This document shows, piece after piece, positions 61,624-64,000 of a stretch of DNA of 64,000 nt. A program made the position numbers and the translations under genes. The stretch covers positions 124,001 to 188,000 of the forward strand of contig NZ_JBFEGN010000001.1 in the NCBI RefSeq assembly GCF_047228825.1, written 5' to 3'. A model generated the notes under the pieces. That model was not told the DNA's origin, searched no databases, and saw nothing but the letters and a program-made list of their open reading frames with translations. How positions within the stretch are numbered: the stretch's first letter is position 1; every line of letters starts with the position of its first letter. Source of the DNA: Siminovitchia sp047228825. Lineage in GTDB: Bacteria > Bacillota > Bacilli > Bacillales > Bacillaceae_C.

Positions 61624-62163
61624 TTACTTTACAATTCTAATATCGTTTAAAGGCCAATAGACAAATTTTGTATCGCCAATCACTTTTTCCAGCGGTATCG
61701 TTCCTATATGGCGGCTGTCCTTGCTTGAGCGGCGGTTGTCCCCCATCACAAACAGTTCACCTTCCGGAACGGTTTTTTGGCCGGTAATTTCCTCCAATGT
61801 AAAGTCCTCCGTTAAAGGTCCTTCGGGATTTTGTTTTTTATACGCTTCCAAATACGGTTCTTCATAGGCCTTTCCATTCACATAAAGCGTATCGTTTACA
61901 TACTCAACGGTATCGCCCGGCAATCCGATAACGCGTTTTATATAATCCTTCTGCTCGGGTGCATGAAAGACGATGATATCGAAACGGTCCGGTTTGCTTA
62001 ATTTGTTTACGATCATTCTGTCCCCGTTATGCAGTGTAGGCATCATCGAAAAACCATCGACCACAATCGGAGCAAAAAGGAAATAGCGGATAACAGCGGC
62101 CAGCCCTACGGCAATAAGCAGAGCTTTTGTCCACTCCCAAAGCTCATTTTTTTCTTTCGCCAT
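61624..62163 (-). CDS. lepB: Signal peptidase I
   Basis: Membrane Ser-Lys protease removing signal peptides, 179 residues. One N-terminal membrane helix (about 12-34), box B VDGFSMMPTLHNGD with catalytic Ser39, and KRVIGLPGD with Lys76; box E GDNRRSSKDSR is present. ATG at 62163 after GGATGGTGAC. Position between rplS and rbgA is seen in Geobacillus-type genomes but not in B. subtilis. Confidence 0.96.
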   Translation of the reverse strand: MAKEKNELWEWTKALLIAVGLAAVIRYFLFAPIVVDGFSMMPTLHNGDRMIVNKLSKPDRFDIIVFHAPEQKDYIKRVIGLPGDTVEYVNDTLYVNGKAYEEPYLEAYKKQNPEGPLTEDFTLEEITGQKTVPEGELFVMGDNRRSSKDSRHIGTIPLEKVIGDTKFVYWPLNDIRIVK

Positions 62164-62264
62164 TTTGTCACCATCCAATCGTTACTGGTAAGATTGCACA
62201 ATTTTTTTCTTTCATATGTATACACCATTCTACATGAGTTTAAAACTCAAGGAAACTGCTGTTT

Positions 62265-62520
62265 TAGGATAAAGCGAAACTTCAATCAGCAAGGCTCCCA
62301 TCCCCCCGCTGATAAGACGTGGAATAAAGGCCCAGAACGCTGCTTCCTGTTGGCAGGATAAGCAGCGGCTTCCTGTGCTCGCTTGCACTGGTACATCCCA
62401 AACGCCGCAGCGCCTTTGTGATCAGCCATCCTGTCGACCCGTTTACCGGCACTTGAGCTCCCGCCCAATCTCTTCGATTCACTGGGGTTAAGGTGGGAGT
62501 CTTGCTGCCAGTTAATCCGG
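62265..62520 (-). mobile_element. Possible 3'-end remnant of an IS200/IS605 (TnpB-type) element
   Basis: The rplS-lepB gap (62164-62601) holds about 255 bp that is neither leader nor gene. On the minus strand it ends with GGGATGGGAGCCTTGCTGAT then TGAAGTTTCGCTTTATCC, resembling from memory the right ends of Bacillaceae IS605-group elements (a GGTGGGAG-CTT hairpin and a TTTATC end). A related segment with CAGCAAGACTCCCACC lies at the other side. No transposase reading frame is left, so it would be a decayed tail or an omega-RNA-like remnant. A short open frame exists through it without family features. Confidence 0.4.
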
Positions 62521-62535
62521 GATAAACCGCAAAGT

Positions 62536-62563
62536 AAAAGGAGCTTGAATTCAAGCTCCTTTT
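62536..62563. terminator. Terminator after rplS: perfect 28-bp palindrome
   Basis: The sequence from 62536 to 62563 is a perfect palindrome with four A at one end and four T at the other and a GGAGCTTG stem. It ends 38 bp past the rplS stop and could stop transcription in both directions. Confidence 0.85.
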
Positions 62564-62601
62564 CCAAGTTTCTCTTATGTCCTTCTTTGGACCAAGCACG
62601 C

Positions 62602-62946
62602 CTAGCGAATTTCTTTAATGCGGGCCGCTTTACCGCGCAATTTGCGCAAATAGTAAAGTTTCGCACGGCGAACCTTGCCGCGGCGCACGACATCAATTTT
62701 CGCGATCCGCGGGGTATGAACCGGGAATGTTCTTTCTACGCCAACACCGTAGGAAATTTTGCGGACCGTGAATGTCTCGCTGATTCCGGCACCCCGGCGG
62801 CGGATCACGACTCCTTCAAACACCTGGATCCGCTCACGTGTTCCTTCCACTACTTTTACATGAACCCGGACTGTATCCCCGGGGCGGAAAGCCGGCAGGT
62901 CAGTACGAAGCTGTTCTTTCGTAATTTCTTCTATCAATTTGTGCAT
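62602..62946 (-). CDS. rplS: 50S ribosomal protein L19
   Basis: 114 residues, standard length. Conserved segments: ITKEQLRTDLPAFRPGDTV, VFEGVVIRRRGAGISETFTV and RRAKLYYLRKLRGKAARI. The ATG at 62946 (MHKLIEE) has AAGGAG 9 nt upstream; ATG at 62949 is equally possible. Own promoter and leader upstream, palindromic terminator downstream. Confidence 0.98.
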   Translation of the reverse strand: MHKLIEEITKEQLRTDLPAFRPGDTVRVHVKVVEGTRERIQVFEGVVIRRRGAGISETFTVRKISYGVGVERTFPVHTPRIAKIDVVRRGKVRRAKLYYLRKLRGKAARIKEIR

Positions 62947-63080
62947 CATATTCATCTCCTTCCAACCGATGCTCATGCAAACATGCAACCTTGCAGCGGA
63001 ACACCGTAGTCCCGGCTGGAAACGATTTAACTCACTCCAGCCACAAAAGTAATATTATCATACACGGCCGGCATTTACAA
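62947..63080 (-). promoter_or_regulatory. rplS promoter and L19-type leader
   Basis: Promoter TTGTAA (63075-63080), 17 nt, TAATAT (63052-63057), right after trmD. The leader begins near 63045 and contains a 7-bp stem GGCTGGA/TCCAGCC (63036-63042 with 63014-63020) and a TGCAA/TTGCA hairpin (62984-62995) before the Shine-Dalgarno. Layout fits the L19 leader described in Firmicutes, an autoregulatory ribosomal-protein leader; I have not matched it to a covariance model. Confidence 0.7.
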
Positions 63081-63086
63081 TTAGAA

Positions 63087-63812
63087 TCAGGACAGATTTT
63101 CCTCTTCGAGCCATCTTTTTTGCTCTTCCGTTAACGGATAGTTTTCAAGAAGGTCGGGACGGCGAATTTTGGTTCTTTTCAAAGCCTGCGTTAGACGCCA
63201 CTCTTCTATCTTTTTGTGATTCCCGGAAAGGAGTACGTCAGGCACTTTCATTCCCCGAAAATCGGCCGGCCTTGTATAATGAGGATGCTCCAGCAATCCG
63301 GTTGAATAAGAATCAAAAACAGGTGATGCTTCATTGCCGAGAACTCCCGGCAATAGGCGGACAACCGAATCAATCACGACCATGGCAGCCAGTTCTCCGC
63401 CTGTTAAAATGTAATCCCCAATGGAAATTTCGTCTGTCGCGATATTTCTGATCCGCTCATCATATCCTTCATAATGTCCGCAAATCAAAATAAGCTGCTC
63501 TTCTTTTGACAGCTGTTCTGCTTTCTTTTGGGTAAACGCCTCTCCCTGCGGGCATAAAAGCACCACGCGCGGCGATACATTTTCCTTTTTTACGTGTTCG
63601 ACCGCATCAAAAATCGGCTGCGGCTTTAATACCATTCCCGCCCCGCCGCCATAAGGATAGTCATCAACCGTCCGGTGCTTGTCATCGGAGAAATCGCGGA
63701 AATTTGCCACATGGTACGTTACGGCATTTTTTTCGGCGGCTTTTTTTAAAATGGAGGAACCGAGAACCCCCGTAAACATTTCAGGAAACAAAGTCAAAAC
63801 GTCAATCCTCAC
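63087..63812 (-). CDS. trmD: tRNA (guanine-N1-)-methyltransferase
   Basis: Methylates G37 of tRNAs, 241 residues, SPOUT knot fold. Conserved parts: IDVLTLFPEMF, DDYPYGGGAGMVLKPQP, CGHYEGYDERI and ISIGDYILTGGELAAMV. GTG start at 63812 overlaps the rimM stop (GTGA). The rplS promoter lies just beyond its stop. Confidence 0.97.
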   Translation of the reverse strand: MRIDVLTLFPEMFTGVLGSSILKKAAEKNAVTYHVANFRDFSDDKHRTVDDYPYGGGAGMVLKPQPIFDAVEHVKKENVSPRVVLLCPQGEAFTQKKAEQLSKEEQLILICGHYEGYDERIRNIATDEISIGDYILTGGELAAMVVIDSVVRLLPGVLGNEASPVFDSYSTGLLEHPHYTRPADFRGMKVPDVLLSGNHKKIEEWRLTQALKRTKIRRPDLLENYPLTEEQKRWLEEENLS

Positions 63813-64000
63813 GATAATAACCCCTCCAGCGGATCAATGACAATTTCTTTTTGATAAACGGAAACTTTTAGGACTACCTCGGCAATATAGGGAATGAGCA
63901 CATCTTTTCCGTTCTCCCTTTGTACGACCCAAACATCGTTGGCCCCGGGGGTCAAAATTTCTTTTACAACGCCCAGCTCTTCCCCATCAACAGTAACCAC
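63809..64000 (-). CDS. rimM: 16S rRNA processing protein RimM, C-terminal part
   Basis: Only the last 63 codons are in the window; the gene continues beyond the right edge. The PRC-barrel domain is recognisable: GEELGVVKEILTPGANDVWVV, then NGKDVLIPYIAEVVLKV and the end DPLEGLL. Its stop overlaps the trmD start, as in the usual rimM-trmD-rplS order. Confidence 0.95.
   Translation of the reverse strand: MVTVDGEELGVVKEILTPGANDVWVVQRENGKDVLIPYIAEVVLKVSVYQKEIVIDPLEGLLS

Noticed and set aside
62286..62696. Open frame of about 136 codons across the rplS end and the gap
   Set aside because: It overlaps rplS out of frame and crosses a terminator palindrome; no recognisable domain. It is treated as part of the IS-like remnant.

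Overview
The window is a 64 kb stretch of a Bacillaceae (Firmicutes) chromosome in which every supportable gene lies on the minus strand. Gene order follows the Bacillus subtilis rimM-to-ylxY region almost gene for gene: rimM-trmD-rplS-lepB-rbgA-rnhB-ylqG-ylqH-sucCD-dprA-topA-trmFO-xerC-hslV-hslU-codY, then the long fla operon (flgB to sigD-swrB), then rpsB-tsf-pyrH-frr-uppS-cdsA-dxr-rseP-proS-polC-rimP-nusA-rnpM-ylxQ-infB-ylxP-rbfA-truB-ribF-rpsO-pnp-ylxY. Protein sequences are close to those of Bacillus, and strong AGGAGG-type ribosome binding sites precede most genes. Base composition looks slightly AT-rich (not computed). I do not name a species. No tRNA, rRNA, CRISPR array, prophage or intact transposon is visible.

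Reading with the direction of transcription (right to left): 64.0-57.1 kb carries tRNA and ribosome maturation (RimM, TrmD, RbgA), L19 with a candidate leader, signal peptidase I, RNase HII, a FliK-like/FlhB-like pair and succinyl-CoA synthetase. 56.7-47.3 kb carries SucD, DNA uptake and topology functions (DprA, TopA), TrmFO, and the cod operon (XerC recombinase, HslVU protease, CodY nutrient repressor). 46.5-24.5 kb is the flagellar operon: rod, MS ring, switch, export ATPase, hook, export gate, FlhF/FlhG placement GTPases, SigD and SwrB. 24.5-21.3 kb is rpsB-tsf-pyrH-frr behind its own promoter. 21.1-10.9 kb holds undecaprenyl, CDP-diacylglycerol and isoprenoid synthesis, the RseP site-2 protease, ProRS and DNA polymerase III PolC. 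10.8-0.8 kb is the NusA-IF2 operon, then truB-ribF, rpsO and pnp; ylxY is cut by the left edge.

The main departures from the B. subtilis plan are these. (1) The chemotaxis genes usually embedded in the fla operon (cheY between fliY and fliO; cheB-A-W-C-D between flhG and sigD) are absent, although the CheY-binding peptide of FliM and both phosphatase motifs of FliY are intact. (2) A family of hairpin-rich intergenic repeats with a 58-bp core occurs three times (pnp/ylxY, codY/flgB, and inside sucC-sucD), tandem at two loci and expanded to a 118-119 bp unit at one. (3) A 45-bp dyad and a CodY-box-like site lie in the enlarged flgB upstream region. (4) FliK carries 22-residue tandem repeats. 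(5) DprA has no conventional start codon at the expected place. (6) HslV lacks the N-terminal serine described for B. subtilis CodW. (7) A decayed sequence resembling the 3' end of an IS200/IS605-type element sits between rplS and lepB. Several start codons (GTG/TTG) were chosen from ribosome-binding-site spacing and family alignment from memory; these are inferences and are marked as such.
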